Below, piece by piece: positions 18,384-26,767 of a stretch of DNA of 64,000 nt. A program made the translations under genes and the position numbers. The stretch covers positions 1 through 64,000 of the forward strand of contig JADJHL010000011.1 of assembly GCA_016707585.1 (NCBI GenBank), read 5' to 3'. Below the pieces are notes generated by a model. It worked only from the letters and a program-made list of their open reading frames with translations. It did not search any database and was not told the origin of the DNA. Origin of the DNA: Ignavibacteriales bacterium. Its GTDB lineage: Bacteria > Bacteroidota > Ignavibacteria > Ignavibacteriales > Ignavibacteriaceae. Each line of letters begins with the position of its first letter. Positions within the stretch are counted from its first letter, which is position 1.

Positions 18384-18403
18384 ATTAATCACACCGACTA
18401 AAA

Positions 18404-18811
18404 ATGAAAACCTTTTATAAGCATATTTTGTGGTGGTTTATTTTTCCATTTGTTGGAATATTAAATGGAGTGTTGCGAGAAGCAACTTATAAAAATTTTG
18501 TTGGCGATCTTACTGCTCACCAAATTTCTACAGTAACAGGACTTCTTTTCTTTGGAATAATTTTTTATTTCATCTTCAAAAAATGGGAAATTAAATCTGT
18601 AAAACACGCAATTCTTATTGGGCTAATCTGGTTAGGATTAACTATTCTATTTGAGTTTGGATTTGGACATTACATTATGGGAAACTCATGGCAAAAACTT
18701 TTACACGACTATAATATTGCAGAAGGCAGAGTTTGGAGTTTATTTTTAGTGTGGTTAACAATAGCTCCTTTTGTTTTTTATAAGATGTTTAATCGTACTG
18801 CCATCAAATAA
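18404..18811 (+). CDS. Small four-helix membrane protein
   Basis: This 135-residue protein of unknown family has about four membrane helices (ILWWFIFPFVGILNGV, GLLFFGIIFYFIF, AILIGLIWLGLTILFEFG, LFLVWLTIAPFVFY). The charged motifs REATYKNF and AEGRVW lie between them. No signal peptide cleavage site is seen, so an inner-membrane location is likely. It starts a run of short-spaced forward genes up to 20.7 kb. Confidence 0.75.
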   Translation: MKTFYKHILWWFIFPFVGILNGVLREATYKNFVGDLTAHQISTVTGLLFFGIIFYFIFKKWEIKSVKHAILIGLIWLGLTILFEFGFGHYIMGNSWQKLLHDYNIAEGRVWSLFLVWLTIAPFVFYKMFNRTAIK

Positions 18812-18870
18812 TATTTTCATTATTTTCTGCACATCTAAAAATTTTATTATTAAAACAAACTAAACTGCTT

Positions 18871-19239
18871 ATGAAAGAACTTGCAACAATCGGACTTTTA
18901 ACTTTATCAAACACATTTATGACTTTTGCATGGTATGGTCATCTTAAATTTGCTGAGATGAAATGGTTCAACAAACTTGGATTGGTTTCTATTGTGTTAA
19001 TCAGCTGGGGAATTGCATTGTTTGAATATTTCTTCCAGGTTCCCGCTAACAGAATTGGATATAAAGAATTTGGAGGACCGTTTTCTTTAGTGCAGTTAAA
19101 GGTAATTCAGGAAGTTATAACACTAGTTGTGTTTACTTTCTTTTCACTCGCTCTTTTTAAGAATGAAACTTTTAAGATGAATCATTTTATAGGATTTATA
19201 TTCTTAATTCTTGCTGTTTATTTTATTTTCAAACAATAG
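18871..19239 (+). CDS. DUF486/DMT-family membrane protein
   Basis: This 122-residue protein has four membrane helices and matches DUF486, a short member of the drug/metabolite transporter clan. Diagnostic segments are SNTFMTFAWYGHLKF, WGIALFEYFFQVPANRIGY and FSLVQLKVIQEVITLVVF. Such half-size proteins probably dimerise to form a transporter; no substrate is known. Start ATG directly precedes the first helix. Confidence 0.88.
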   Translation: MKELATIGLLTLSNTFMTFAWYGHLKFAEMKWFNKLGLVSIVLISWGIALFEYFFQVPANRIGYKEFGGPFSLVQLKVIQEVITLVVFTFFSLALFKNETFKMNHFIGFIFLILAVYFIFKQ

Positions 19240-19248
19240 AATTATTAT

Positions 19249-19833
19249 ATGAAAGTAATTTTTTTTTCCACACAAAAAGATTTACGAAAATGGTTTGAAA
19301 AAAATCACAAAAAAGAAAAAGAACTTTTTGTTGGATATTATAAAGTATCAACCGGCAAACCAACCGTTTCCTGGTCGCAATCTGTAGATGAGGCTCTTTG
19401 CTTTGGCTGGATTGATGGAATACGTAAAAGTATTGATGAAGAAAGTTACTGTAATAGGTTTACACCAAGAAATCCAAAAAGCAATTGGAGCGCAATTAAC
19501 ATTAAAAAGGTTGAAGAGCTTACTAAGCTTGGATTGATGAAACCTGAAGGGCTTCATGCTTTCAGTTTACGAAAAGAGAATAAATCAAAAGTATATTCTT
19601 ACGAAAATCCTCTTGTTAGTTTTGATAAATCGTTTGAAAAATTATTTAAAGCAAATAAAAAAGCCTGGGCATTTTATCAAGCTACGACTCCAACTTACAG
19701 AAAAGTAACAACTCGCTGGGTTAGGAGTGCAAAACAAGATACAACAAGATTAAAAAGATTAAATGAACTTATTACCGACTGTGCCGCCGGTAGAAATATA
19801 AAAGCAATGAGTTATGGAAAGAAACTAAAATGA
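19249..19833 (+). CDS. YdeI/OmpD-associated family protein
   Basis: This 194-residue cytoplasmic protein fits the YdeI family, sometimes called bacteriocin-protection proteins. Marks are VGYYKVSTGKPTVSWSQSVD, the strongly conserved CFGWIDGIRKSIDEESY, RFTPRNPKSNWSAINIKKVE and a helical C-terminus with TTRWVRSAKQDTTR. The molecular function is unknown; in enteric bacteria YdeI is tied to resistance to cationic peptides. The next gene overlaps it by four bases (ATGA), indicating coupled translation. Confidence 0.88.
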   Translation: MKVIFFSTQKDLRKWFEKNHKKEKELFVGYYKVSTGKPTVSWSQSVDEALCFGWIDGIRKSIDEESYCNRFTPRNPKSNWSAINIKKVEELTKLGLMKPEGLHAFSLRKENKSKVYSYENPLVSFDKSFEKLFKANKKAWAFYQATTPTYRKVTTRWVRSAKQDTTRLKRLNELITDCAAGRNIKAMSYGKKLK

Positions 19834-20165
19834 AAATACCTTTTCAATTAATTGATTGGGATAAAATTCCAAAACAAGAACATACCGGAGAAACCGGAAC
19901 AGCAATTTGGCAAATATTACAGTATGATGGTTTACGTGTTCGCATTGTTGAGTACAGTGCTGGTTATCTTGCAGATCATTGGTGCAAAAAAGGACACATT
20001 GTTCACTGTCTTGAAGGTGAAGTTTTAAATGAGCAAGAAAATGGAGAAGTGCACTTGCTTAAGACTGGAATGACTTACATTGTTTCCGATGATTTAAGTT
20101 CACATCAATCTGTTGCAAAAGAAAAAGTTAAATTATTAATTATAGATGGTGATTTTCTAAAATAA
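19830..20165 (+). CDS. DHCW-motif cupin protein
   Basis: This 111-residue protein is a small cupin. The signature DHWCKKGHIVHCLEGE gives the family its name, with His and Glu placed to bind a metal. The body (IPFQLIDWDKIPKQEHTGETG) is also typical. Its substrate is unknown. Translation is coupled to the YdeI-family gene by an ATGA overlap, and a GNAT acetyltransferase gene follows after ten bases. Confidence 0.88.
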   Translation: MKIPFQLIDWDKIPKQEHTGETGTAIWQILQYDGLRVRIVEYSAGYLADHWCKKGHIVHCLEGEVLNEQENGEVHLLKTGMTYIVSDDLSSHQSVAKEKVKLLIIDGDFLK

Positions 20166-20175
20166 TTTTTGAATT

Positions 20176-20718
20176 ATGAATAAAAACTTTAGTCCTTTCC
20201 CAATCTTAGAGACAGAAAGATTATTTTTAAGAAAACTATCGCTTGATGATGCAGAAGAAATATTTGCTCTGCGTTCGAGCGATGAAGTAAATAAATATAT
20301 TGATCGCCCAAAGGCAAATGATATTGATGAAGCTATTGCATTTATAAACAAAGTAAACATTGGTGTTGCAAACGATAATTGGCTTTACTGGGTTATTTGC
20401 TTTAAAGATAATCCAATGCTTATTGGTACAATTTGTTTGTGGAATTTAAACGAATTTGAAAACAAAGCTGAAGTAGGTTACGAGTTAATTCCTGAGTATC
20501 AAGGAAAAGGAATTGCACAAGAAGCTTTGTCAAAAATTATTGAGTTCGGTTTTGATAATGTGCAACTAAATAAGATAGAAGCATACACTCACAAAGAAAA
20601 TTTATCTTCAACAAAACTGCTTGAGAAATTTAATTTTGTAAGAGATTTACACGAAGAATCAAAAATTGATTTTACTGTTGAGAACCCGAATACTGTTGTG
20701 TACTCGCTTTTCAAGTAG
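20176..20718 (+). CDS. GNAT N-acetyltransferase (RimJ/RimL type)
   Basis: This 180-residue protein is a GNAT acetyltransferase that uses acetyl-CoA. Evidence is ILETERLFLRKLSLDDAEEI at the start, the acetyl-CoA loop in YELIPEYQGKGIAQEALSK, and the closing KIEAYTHKENLSSTKLLEKF. This arrangement is that of the RimJ/RimL subgroup, which modifies protein N-termini or small amines. The substrate cannot be told. Last of a forward operon-like group from 18.4 kb. Confidence 0.88.
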   Translation: MNKNFSPFPILETERLFLRKLSLDDAEEIFALRSSDEVNKYIDRPKANDIDEAIAFINKVNIGVANDNWLYWVICFKDNPMLIGTICLWNLNEFENKAEVGYELIPEYQGKGIAQEALSKIIEFGFDNVQLNKIEAYTHKENLSSTKLLEKFNFVRDLHEESKIDFTVENPNTVVYSLFK

Positions 20719-20765
20719 AACATTTATTGCCACGACCTTTAGGTTCAATGATCATAGCGATGTCA

Positions 20766-20822
20766 TGCTGAACTTGTTTCAGCATCTTTGATATTATAAT
20801 CAGATCCCGAAACAAGTTCGGG
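20766..20822. repeat. REP-like paired palindromes between convergent genes
   Basis: Two palindromes, TGCTGAACTTGTTTCAGCA (20766-20784) and CCCGAAACAAGTTCGGG (20806-20822). Their cores GAACTTGTTTC and GAAACAAGTTC are reverse complements, so the whole is also an inverted repeat. It lies between two genes that end toward each other and may end both transcripts. Confidence 0.75.
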
Positions 20823-20827
20823 ATGAC

Positions 20828-21625
20828 TCACTTTTTTTTAATTTTTTCTAAAAATTTCATTATTGCTTTATTAACTTCTTTTGGATTTTCAATTGGACTC
20901 ATATGTCCACTGTTTTTTATCACAACAAACTCGGCTCCATTAATTTTTTCTGCAAGTGGTTTCATTACTTCTGGAGGTGTTAGTGCATCAAACTCACCAC
21001 AAATAACAAGTGCTGGGATTTTTATTTTGCTTAAATATTCCGTTGTATCGTTTCTACCAAGCATTGCAAGCAAAGAACCCTTTACTCCTACTGGATTAAA
21101 ACCAGAAGATTTTGCAATTCGTTTTTCAAATTCATCTTTGTGGTTCTTTTTGTAATCATCTCCAAAACAGTTTGTAATAAAATCTTTTGCAAATGGAGCC
21201 AATCCTTCTGTGTTTATTCTTTTTATTGCAGCAGCACGTTTTAACTTTCCTTCGTTTCCATCAGCGTCTGCTCTTGTATCACACAAAATTACAGCGGAAA
21301 ATTTTTCTTCCATTCTTTCTAATGCGCGCAATGAAATATAACCGCCCATAGAAAGCCCACATAAAATTGGATTATGCAATTTTAGTTGATCAATAATTAT
21401 TTCCAGATCATCAACAAAAGATTCCATTGTATATTGTCCATCATCAACGGGAGATTCACCAAGTCCGCGAATATCATAAGTAACACAAAAATATTTTTCG
21501 CTTAACTCGTTAATCTGCGCTTTCCACATTGTGTGATCGTAAGGAAATCCGTGTAAAAAGATTATTGATTTGTTCTTGCTGTTTCCTTCAAGAAAAACTG
21601 ATAATCCATTAATTATTTCTTTCAT
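20828..21625 (-). CDS. Alpha/beta-hydrolase
   Basis: This 265-residue protein is an alpha/beta-hydrolase without signal peptide. The oxyanion-hole motif is FLHGFPYDHTMW, the nucleophile elbow is GLSMGG, the acid is in VICGEFDALTPPEVM, and the histidine is in NSGHMSPIENP. The pattern is close to 3-oxoadipate enol-lactonase and related esterases, but no aromatic degradation genes are nearby, so it is called only at superfamily level. Confidence 0.9.
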   Translation of the reverse strand: MKEIINGLSVFLEGNSKNKSIIFLHGFPYDHTMWKAQINELSEKYFCVTYDIRGLGESPVDDGQYTMESFVDDLEIIIDQLKLHNPILCGLSMGGYISLRALERMEEKFSAVILCDTRADADGNEGKLKRAAAIKRINTEGLAPFAKDFITNCFGDDYKKNHKDEFEKRIAKSSGFNPVGVKGSLLAMLGRNDTTEYLSKIKIPALVICGEFDALTPPEVMKPLAEKINGAEFVVIKNSGHMSPIENPKEVNKAIMKFLEKIKKK

Positions 21626-21718
21626 CTTTTCTCCTATTCAAATCATTTTATAATTTAAGTGAAATTTAAAGCATTATGTCTTATTATTCACTAAGCAAAA
21701 TAAATACTTTTATTCTTA

Positions 21719-21734
21719 AACCGTTGAAACGGTT
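21719..21734. repeat. Palindrome AACCGTTGAAACGGTT
   Basis: Near-perfect 16-base palindrome upstream of glgA. Its GTTGAAAC core is the inverse of the one at 2378 and 21802. Confidence 0.6.
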
Positions 21735-21801
21735 TTTTTAATTATTTCTTTGGTTAACCCTGCAATTAATTGCGGTGTTAATAATTCAACTATTAATATT
21801 T

Positions 21802-21817
21802 AACTGTTTCAACAGTT
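21802..21817. repeat. Palindrome AACTGTTTCAACAGTT
   Basis: Near-perfect 16-base palindrome 23 bases before glgA. Between it and the 21719 copy lies a third, looser inverted repeat around TGCAATTAATTGC. It could be a repeat or an operator for glgA. Confidence 0.6.
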
Positions 21818-21839
21818 TCCAAAACAACTTTTATAAAAA

Positions 21840-23306
21840 ATGAAAATAGCATTTATAACAACAGAGTGCGTTCCATACGCAAAAACCGGCGGTCTTGCTG
21901 ACGTTGCCGGTTCATTACCCAAAGCATTAGAAAAGCTTGGCTGCGAAGTAAAAATATTTCTTCCAAAATATAATTCAATCGACGAATCAAAGCATGGATT
22001 GCGTTACAACTGGAAAGTTGGAGAAATGATTGTTCGCGTTAACGGAATTGATAGATCTGTGCATTTACATCAGGCAAAACTTCCGAATAGCAATGTTGAA
22101 GTAAACTTTATTGATTGTCCGCATTATTTTTATCGTGATGCAATATACACAAACGATATGGATGAAGATGAAAGATTTATACTTTTCAGCAAAGGAGTAA
22201 TTGAATCTTTGCAAAGATTTAATTGGGCGCCGGATATTGTTCACTGCAATGATTGGCAAACAGGATTGATTCCTCTTTTTATAAAAGACAATTACAATTG
22301 GGATAGAATGTTTGATAAAACTGCAACGGTTTTTACAATTCATAACATTGGTTACCAGGGAAGATTTTCTAAATCCACATTATTCGCGGCTGAGATTCGC
22401 GGCGATTTATATTATCCAAACGGACCTGTTGAATTTGAAGATTCTGTTTCGTTTATGAAAACAGGAATTGTTTTTTCTGACATCATAAATACTGTAAGCA
22501 ACAAATATTCTCACGAAATTTTAACCGAAGAATACGGCGCAGGTTTGCACAAAGTTTTGCAAACACGCAAGCAGGATGTTTTCGGAATTTTAAATGGAGT
22601 TGATTACGATGAATGGCATCCTGAAACAGATAAATTTCTTCCGTATAAATTTTCCGCAAAAGATCTTTCCGGTAAAACAAAAAATAAAAAGTTTTTGATG
22701 GAACATTTTCATCTTCCTTTTGATGATGACAGACCATTGATTGGTGTTGTATCAAGACTCGTTATGCAAAAAGGATTTGATATTTTTTCTGAAGCGATTT
22801 ACGATTTGATGAAACTTGATGCGCAGTATATTATTCTTGGCAGCGGCGAAGAAAAATATGAAAACTTTTTCCGTGCATTGCCGCAGCATTTTCCCGGTAA
22901 AGTTGGAACTTACATTGGCTACAACGATGAACTTTCTCATTTGATTGAAGCCGGTGCAGATATTTTTATAATGGCTTCTCGCTACGAGCCTTGCGGACTT
23001 AACCAGATTTACAGCTTAAAATATGGAACTGTTCCTGTTGTTAGAAAAACCGGCGGACTTGCCGATACGGTTAAAGATTGGGATGAAGAAAATTATTATG
23101 GATTTGATCACGGAACAGGATTTTCTTTTTATGATTACACAAGCTTTGCTCTTGCATCCTCTGTTGAACGCGCTGTAAATGTTTACAAACAAAAAGATAT
23201 CTGGAAAAAAATCCAGCACAACGGAATGAAACAAGATTTTAGCTGGAAAAAATCTGCAGAGAAATATATGGAGCTTTATAAACTGGCGAAGGAGAAGAGA
23301 GGATAA
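21840..23306 (+). CDS. glgA: Glycogen (starch) synthase
   Basis: This 488-residue protein is a GT5 glycogen synthase, extending alpha-1,4-glucan from ADP-glucose in the cytoplasm. The N-terminal KTGGLADVAGSLPKAL (Lys15 binds ADP-glucose), the HCNDWQTGLIP segment, GVVSRLVMQKGFD and the C-terminal SRYEPCGLNQIYSLKYGTVPVVRKTGGLADTV are all diagnostic. Length is normal. No other glycogen gene lies close, so it is not in a glg operon here. Palindromes crowd the upstream region. Confidence 0.95.
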   Translation: MKIAFITTECVPYAKTGGLADVAGSLPKALEKLGCEVKIFLPKYNSIDESKHGLRYNWKVGEMIVRVNGIDRSVHLHQAKLPNSNVEVNFIDCPHYFYRDAIYTNDMDEDERFILFSKGVIESLQRFNWAPDIVHCNDWQTGLIPLFIKDNYNWDRMFDKTATVFTIHNIGYQGRFSKSTLFAAEIRGDLYYPNGPVEFEDSVSFMKTGIVFSDIINTVSNKYSHEILTEEYGAGLHKVLQTRKQDVFGILNGVDYDEWHPETDKFLPYKFSAKDLSGKTKNKKFLMEHFHLPFDDDRPLIGVVSRLVMQKGFDIFSEAIYDLMKLDAQYIILGSGEEKYENFFRALPQHFPGKVGTYIGYNDELSHLIEAGADIFIMASRYEPCGLNQIYSLKYGTVPVVRKTGGLADTVKDWDEENYYGFDHGTGFSFYDYTSFALASSVERAVNVYKQKDIWKKIQHNGMKQDFSWKKSAEKYMELYKLAKEKRG

Positions 23307-23354
23307 ACAATTCTCTACTGAATTGTGCTCTATAAAAATGAGGAATTATTTATT

Positions 23355-24104
23355 ATGATACTTAAAGAAGTTACAGCAGCGGATGCGGGACTAACAAAAG
23401 AACAACAGTACGAATTGATTTTCAAGGCTATGCTTGATAAAGGAGGATTGACAACTGATGAGATATATGGTGTCATAAATGATGTGTTAAATAAAAACGG
23501 CCAGACGCTTTCAACGCAAGGCAAAGCAACTCTAAGAGCATTGATAAATAATAAAGCTGTTAATGAGGCCTATATTTACCCATTTGACAAAGAAAATCCT
23601 GGTTGGCGACTTACTCCCGAAGGTCGTGAGCTCGTTGTCTCTGATAATACACAGCAAGAGATTGTTTTTAACACCGAAACTCAGCAAGAAGAACCATTTG
23701 TTTCTAACACTGTTAAGGGTGCTTTATTTGAAAAATACTGTTTAGGGCTTCTAAAAAACATATACCCATATTATTCTTGGTTTCACCAGGGTATTCAGAA
23801 AAACAATGAAAGAGGGCTTGATTTAATTGCAGAAAAAATTGGAGAGGTTGGGACGGAATACAAGTCCATTGGAGTTCAGATAAAAAACCACAAAGAATCT
23901 TCATCGCCAACAGAAAAAGAGTGGCTAAAATTCTTAGCTGGTTGTTTCGTTAGACAAATTGATAAGGCAGTTTTTATTACTACAGGAAGATTAACATCAG
24001 AACAAAGAAGAGAAGCTGGAGAAGGAAAAGTAATGATAATTGAGGGAAGGGATGAGTTGAATCGAATTGCCAAAGAGTATCGCTACGAACTATATGAAGA
24101 ATAA
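23355..24104 (+). CDS. Mrr-like restriction endonuclease-fold protein
   Basis: This 249-residue protein has an N-terminal winged-helix-like part (GGLTTDEIYGVINDVL; NPGWRLTPEGREL) and a C-terminal PD-(D/E)xK nuclease domain. The catalytic pattern is ERGLDLIAEKIGE followed by SIGVQIKNHKESSSP, the Q-x-K form found in Mrr-type enzymes. Mrr proteins cut modified DNA, but others repair or process DNA. No DNA methyltransferase or specificity gene is beside it. ATG 23355 is preferred over GTG 23325. Target unknown. Confidence 0.78.
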   Translation: MILKEVTAADAGLTKEQQYELIFKAMLDKGGLTTDEIYGVINDVLNKNGQTLSTQGKATLRALINNKAVNEAYIYPFDKENPGWRLTPEGRELVVSDNTQQEIVFNTETQQEEPFVSNTVKGALFEKYCLGLLKNIYPYYSWFHQGIQKNNERGLDLIAEKIGEVGTEYKSIGVQIKNHKESSSPTEKEWLKFLAGCFVRQIDKAVFITTGRLTSEQRREAGEGKVMIIEGRDELNRIAKEYRYELYEE

Positions 24105-24121
24105 AATATGAAAAGCTGCCT

Positions 24122-24889
24122 ATGAGTCCCAAACAATGGTACGAAACACTTTTTGAAAATTACGCTAAAACGTATGATAAAGAATCCTTTACTCAAGGAA
24201 CCGCTGGCGAGTGTGATTTTATTGAGCAGGAATTAAATCACAACAAATCATTAAAGATTCTTGATGTTGGTTGCGGAACCGGAAGACATTCGATAGAACT
24301 TACAAAGCGCGGATACACTGTAACAGGAATTGATTTTTCAGAATCACAACTTGCAAGCGCGCGTGAGAAAGCAGCTAAAGAAAATCTTAAAATAGATTTT
24401 CAAAAACACGATGCAAGAAATTTACCGTTTGATAAAGAATTTGATTTTGGAATTATGCTTTGCGAAGGCGGATTTCCTTTAATGGAAACAGATGAAATGA
24501 ATTTTGAAATATTAAAGAGCGTAACAAAATCACTTAAAGAAAAATCAAAATTTATTTTTACAACTTTAAATGGATTGTTTCCACTTTTTAATTCAATAGA
24601 AAAATTTTGTGCCGCTGTTGCTAAAGATGATAACGCAACATATCACAACAACTCGTTTGATCTGATGACTTTCCGCGATCACAACACAACAGAATTTGTT
24701 GATGATGATGGAAACAAAAAAACTCTTGAGAGTAATGAAAGATATTATGTCCCTTCTGAAATAACCTGGCTACTCAAATCTCTTGGATTTAAAAAGATTG
24801 AGATATTTGGCGCAAAACTCGGAGCCTTTTCCCGCAACGATAAACTAACAACCGAAGATTTTGAAATGCTCGTTATTGCTGAAAAGTAA
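24122..24889 (+). CDS. Class I SAM-dependent methyltransferase
   Basis: This 255-residue cytoplasmic protein has the Rossmann methyltransferase motif I ILDVGCGTGRHSIELTKRGY, the acidic loop TGIDFSESQL and motif III-like KHDARNLPFDKEFDFGIML. The C-terminal half (YHNNSFDLMTFRDHN, EITWLLKSLGFKKIEIFG) resembles methyltransferases acting on small molecules. It lies 17 bases after the Mrr-like gene, but lacks the NPPY/DPPY motif of DNA adenine methylases, so it is not its modification partner. Confidence 0.88.
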   Translation: MSPKQWYETLFENYAKTYDKESFTQGTAGECDFIEQELNHNKSLKILDVGCGTGRHSIELTKRGYTVTGIDFSESQLASAREKAAKENLKIDFQKHDARNLPFDKEFDFGIMLCEGGFPLMETDEMNFEILKSVTKSLKEKSKFIFTTLNGLFPLFNSIEKFCAAVAKDDNATYHNNSFDLMTFRDHNTTEFVDDDGNKKTLESNERYYVPSEITWLLKSLGFKKIEIFGAKLGAFSRNDKLTTEDFEMLVIAEK

Positions 24890-24901
24890 TTGAATCTTTG
24901 C

Positions 24902-24909
24902 TATCTTTG
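24902..24909 (+). promoter_or_regulatory. Probable -7 promoter element (TATCTTTG)
   Basis: TATCTTTG is an exact TAnnTTTG element 34 bases before the ATG at 24943. A TTG at 24876-24878 could be the -33 part, but with a longer than usual spacer. Confidence 0.45.
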
Positions 24910-24942
24910 CCCTCAATCACTCACCAAACTAAGCGAGGAAAT

Positions 24943-25404
24943 ATGAGATATTTATTTATAGTCATTTCATTTTTTGTTTTTGTTCAATTATTACATGCAC
25001 AAACAGTAAATCCCGATTATGATTCAACCCTTGCAAAAAAGTTCGGTGCAGATGATTATGGAATGAAAAGCTATGTTTTTGTTATACTTAAAACTGGCAG
25101 CAACACTACCACAGACAAAGCTTTTATTGATAGTTGTTTTGCCGGACATATGGCAAATATATTTCGACTCGTTGATGAAGGTAAATTAATTGTTGCCGGT
25201 CCATTTGGAAAAAACGATAATTCTTATCGCGGATTATTTATTTTTAATGTTAGCACCATTGAAGAAGCAAAGAAGCTTGTTGAAACTGATCCTGCTATAA
25301 ACTCTAAGCTACTGGATGCGGATTTATACAACTGGTACGGTTCTGCAGCTTTGCCCGAATATCTTGAAGCCGCATTAAAAATTGGCAAGTATAAAATCAA
25401 TTAG
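24943..25404 (+). CDS. Exported YciI-like domain protein
   Basis: This 153-residue protein starts at ATG 24943 with an AGGAA ribosome site and a signal peptide (YLFIVISFFVFVQLLHAQ). The rest follows the YciI/ferredoxin-like fold: SYVFVILKTGSNTTTDKA, GHMANIFRLVDEGKLIVAGP, RGLFIFNVSTIEEAKKLVET. YciI proteins are small dimers of unknown enzymatic role; exported versions occur in Bacteroidota. A good -7 element precedes it. Function unknown. Confidence 0.82.
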   Translation: MRYLFIVISFFVFVQLLHAQTVNPDYDSTLAKKFGADDYGMKSYVFVILKTGSNTTTDKAFIDSCFAGHMANIFRLVDEGKLIVAGPFGKNDNSYRGLFIFNVSTIEEAKKLVETDPAINSKLLDADLYNWYGSAALPEYLEAALKIGKYKIN

Positions 25405-26007
25405 GTGATAGTAAATAATAATGACATACAAGCACTGGTTTCATCTCACAATCTTTTTCTTAAGATAAAAGATCAGTATGGAATTCCGCCTAACTGGCAA
25501 AGACCACAAGGTTTTATTTCTTTATCAAAAATAATTTTAGAACAGCAAGTTAGTCTTGCTTCTGCAGAAGCGCATTTTAAAAAGCTTAATAGTTATGTTA
25601 AAGAATTTTCTCCAAAAGAAATTCTAAAGCTTTCTGATGAAGAAATGAGGAGTTGCCAGATAAGCAGACAAAAAGCAAAATATCTTCGTGAACTTTCTAA
25701 TGCTATAATAAACAAAGATTTGATTTTTGATGAATTACCAAAACTTAGTGTTGATGATGTAAGAAAAAAACTAACAAGCATTAAGGGGATTGGAAATTGG
25801 ACAACTGATATTTATTTAATGTTTTGTTTGCAATCAAAGGATATTTTTCCTTTGGGCGATATTGCGCTTATCAATACAATTAAAGAATTAACAAAAGTAA
25901 AAACACATTCCGGAATTGTTCGTATTACGCAAAAATGGAACCCGTATCGATCTTTAGCAGCTTATTTTCTCTGGTATTATTATCTTAAGAAAAGAAATAG
26001 AATTTAA
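25405..26007 (+). CDS. AlkA-like DNA-3-methyladenine glycosylase
   Basis: This 200-residue protein is a helix-hairpin-helix GPD glycosylase, which removes alkylated bases. The hairpin LTSIKGIGNWTTDIYLMF is followed by the catalytic Asp region DIFPLGDIALINTI. The upstream helix FISLSKIILEQQVSLASAEA is also typical of AlkA/MAG. It starts with GTG immediately after the previous stop, so translation may be coupled. It lacks the extra N-terminal domain of E. coli AlkA. Confidence 0.88.
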   Translation: MIVNNNDIQALVSSHNLFLKIKDQYGIPPNWQRPQGFISLSKIILEQQVSLASAEAHFKKLNSYVKEFSPKEILKLSDEEMRSCQISRQKAKYLRELSNAIINKDLIFDELPKLSVDDVRKKLTSIKGIGNWTTDIYLMFCLQSKDIFPLGDIALINTIKELTKVKTHSGIVRITQKWNPYRSLAAYFLWYYYLKKRNRI

Positions 26008-26027
26008 TTTTTACAAAAGGAATATAG

Positions 26028-26369
26028 ATGGAAAAGCAAATAACAAAATCAAACGAAACAGAATGGAAGCCGTTGATTGAAGATGGTGTAAAAACCGATG
26101 GAGTTTATGTTAAAGTTCTTCGGTCTGATAAAAACACTAAAAGATCGCCAACTATTTTGCTAAAGTTTGAGCCCGGCGCTTCATATCCAAATCATAATCA
26201 TCCCGCTGGTGAAGAAGCCTTTATTCTTGAAGGTGAAATTCGTTTTGGTCCTGATCAATTAAACACTGGTGATTATCTTTATACTCCACCGGGAAAAACT
26301 CATTCTGTTTTTTCTCGTACAGGTTGTACTTTGCTATTGGTAATTCCGGAAGAAGTTGAGATTTTATAA
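26028..26369 (+). CDS. ChrR-like cupin
   Basis: This 113-residue protein is a single cupin of the ChrR C-terminal (cupin_7) type. The metal motif is SYPNHNHPAGEEAFILEGEI, with a second part YTPPGKTHSVFSRTG. The related ChrR domain senses singlet oxygen in anti-sigma factors, but this protein lacks an anti-sigma domain. It may bind zinc or isomerise a small molecule. It sits in a forward run with 20-bp gaps. Confidence 0.85.
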   Translation: MEKQITKSNETEWKPLIEDGVKTDGVYVKVLRSDKNTKRSPTILLKFEPGASYPNHNHPAGEEAFILEGEIRFGPDQLNTGDYLYTPPGKTHSVFSRTGCTLLLVIPEEVEIL

Positions 26370-26388
26370 ATTAAAAGAGAAATCATAA

Positions 26389-26763
26389 ATGTTTTTAGAT
26401 AAGCTAAAAGAAAAAAGAAATAGACTTAAAAAGTTTGCACACATTTTTGCTGGAATGGTAATATTAATTCATGCTTATGAAAGATACGAAAGCGGACACA
26501 GCACATATTTGTTTTTTGCTTTGGCCGGATTTGTTTTTTTAGCCGTAGCTATTTTCCACCATCAGCTTCAACACAAATATCCAAAAATAGATTCTTTATT
26601 TTTTCTAATTGAAGGCCTGTTATCTTTTATTGTCGCTTACGAATACTTCCATGTTGGAAAAAAGATAATTCCGTTTATGTACCTATTCGCAGGATCATTG
26701 CAAATGTTATCAATTTATTTTTTTTCACATAAGCTTTCTAAACTCAATAAATCTAAGGAGTAA
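26389..26763 (+). CDS. Small membrane protein
   Basis: This 124-residue protein of unknown family has four predicted membrane helices (FAHIFAGMVILIHAYE, LFFALAGFVFLAVAIF, LFFLIEGLLSFIVAYEYF, IPFMYLFAGSLQMLSIYFF). Histidines and tyrosines lie at helix ends. It is five bases before the next lipoprotein gene. No function can be given. Confidence 0.78.
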   Translation: MFLDKLKEKRNRLKKFAHIFAGMVILIHAYERYESGHSTYLFFALAGFVFLAVAIFHHQLQHKYPKIDSLFFLIEGLLSFIVAYEYFHVGKKIIPFMYLFAGSLQMLSIYFFSHKLSKLNKSKE

Positions 26764-26767
26764 TAAA

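Noticed and set aside
20823..21155. Forward 110-residue hydrophobic frame
   Set aside because: It lies opposite the alpha/beta-hydrolase gene and arises from its antisense strand.
24122..24889. Modification methylase paired with the Mrr-like nuclease
   Set aside because: It lacks the (N/D)PP(Y/F) catalytic motif of DNA methylases and resembles small-molecule methyltransferases.
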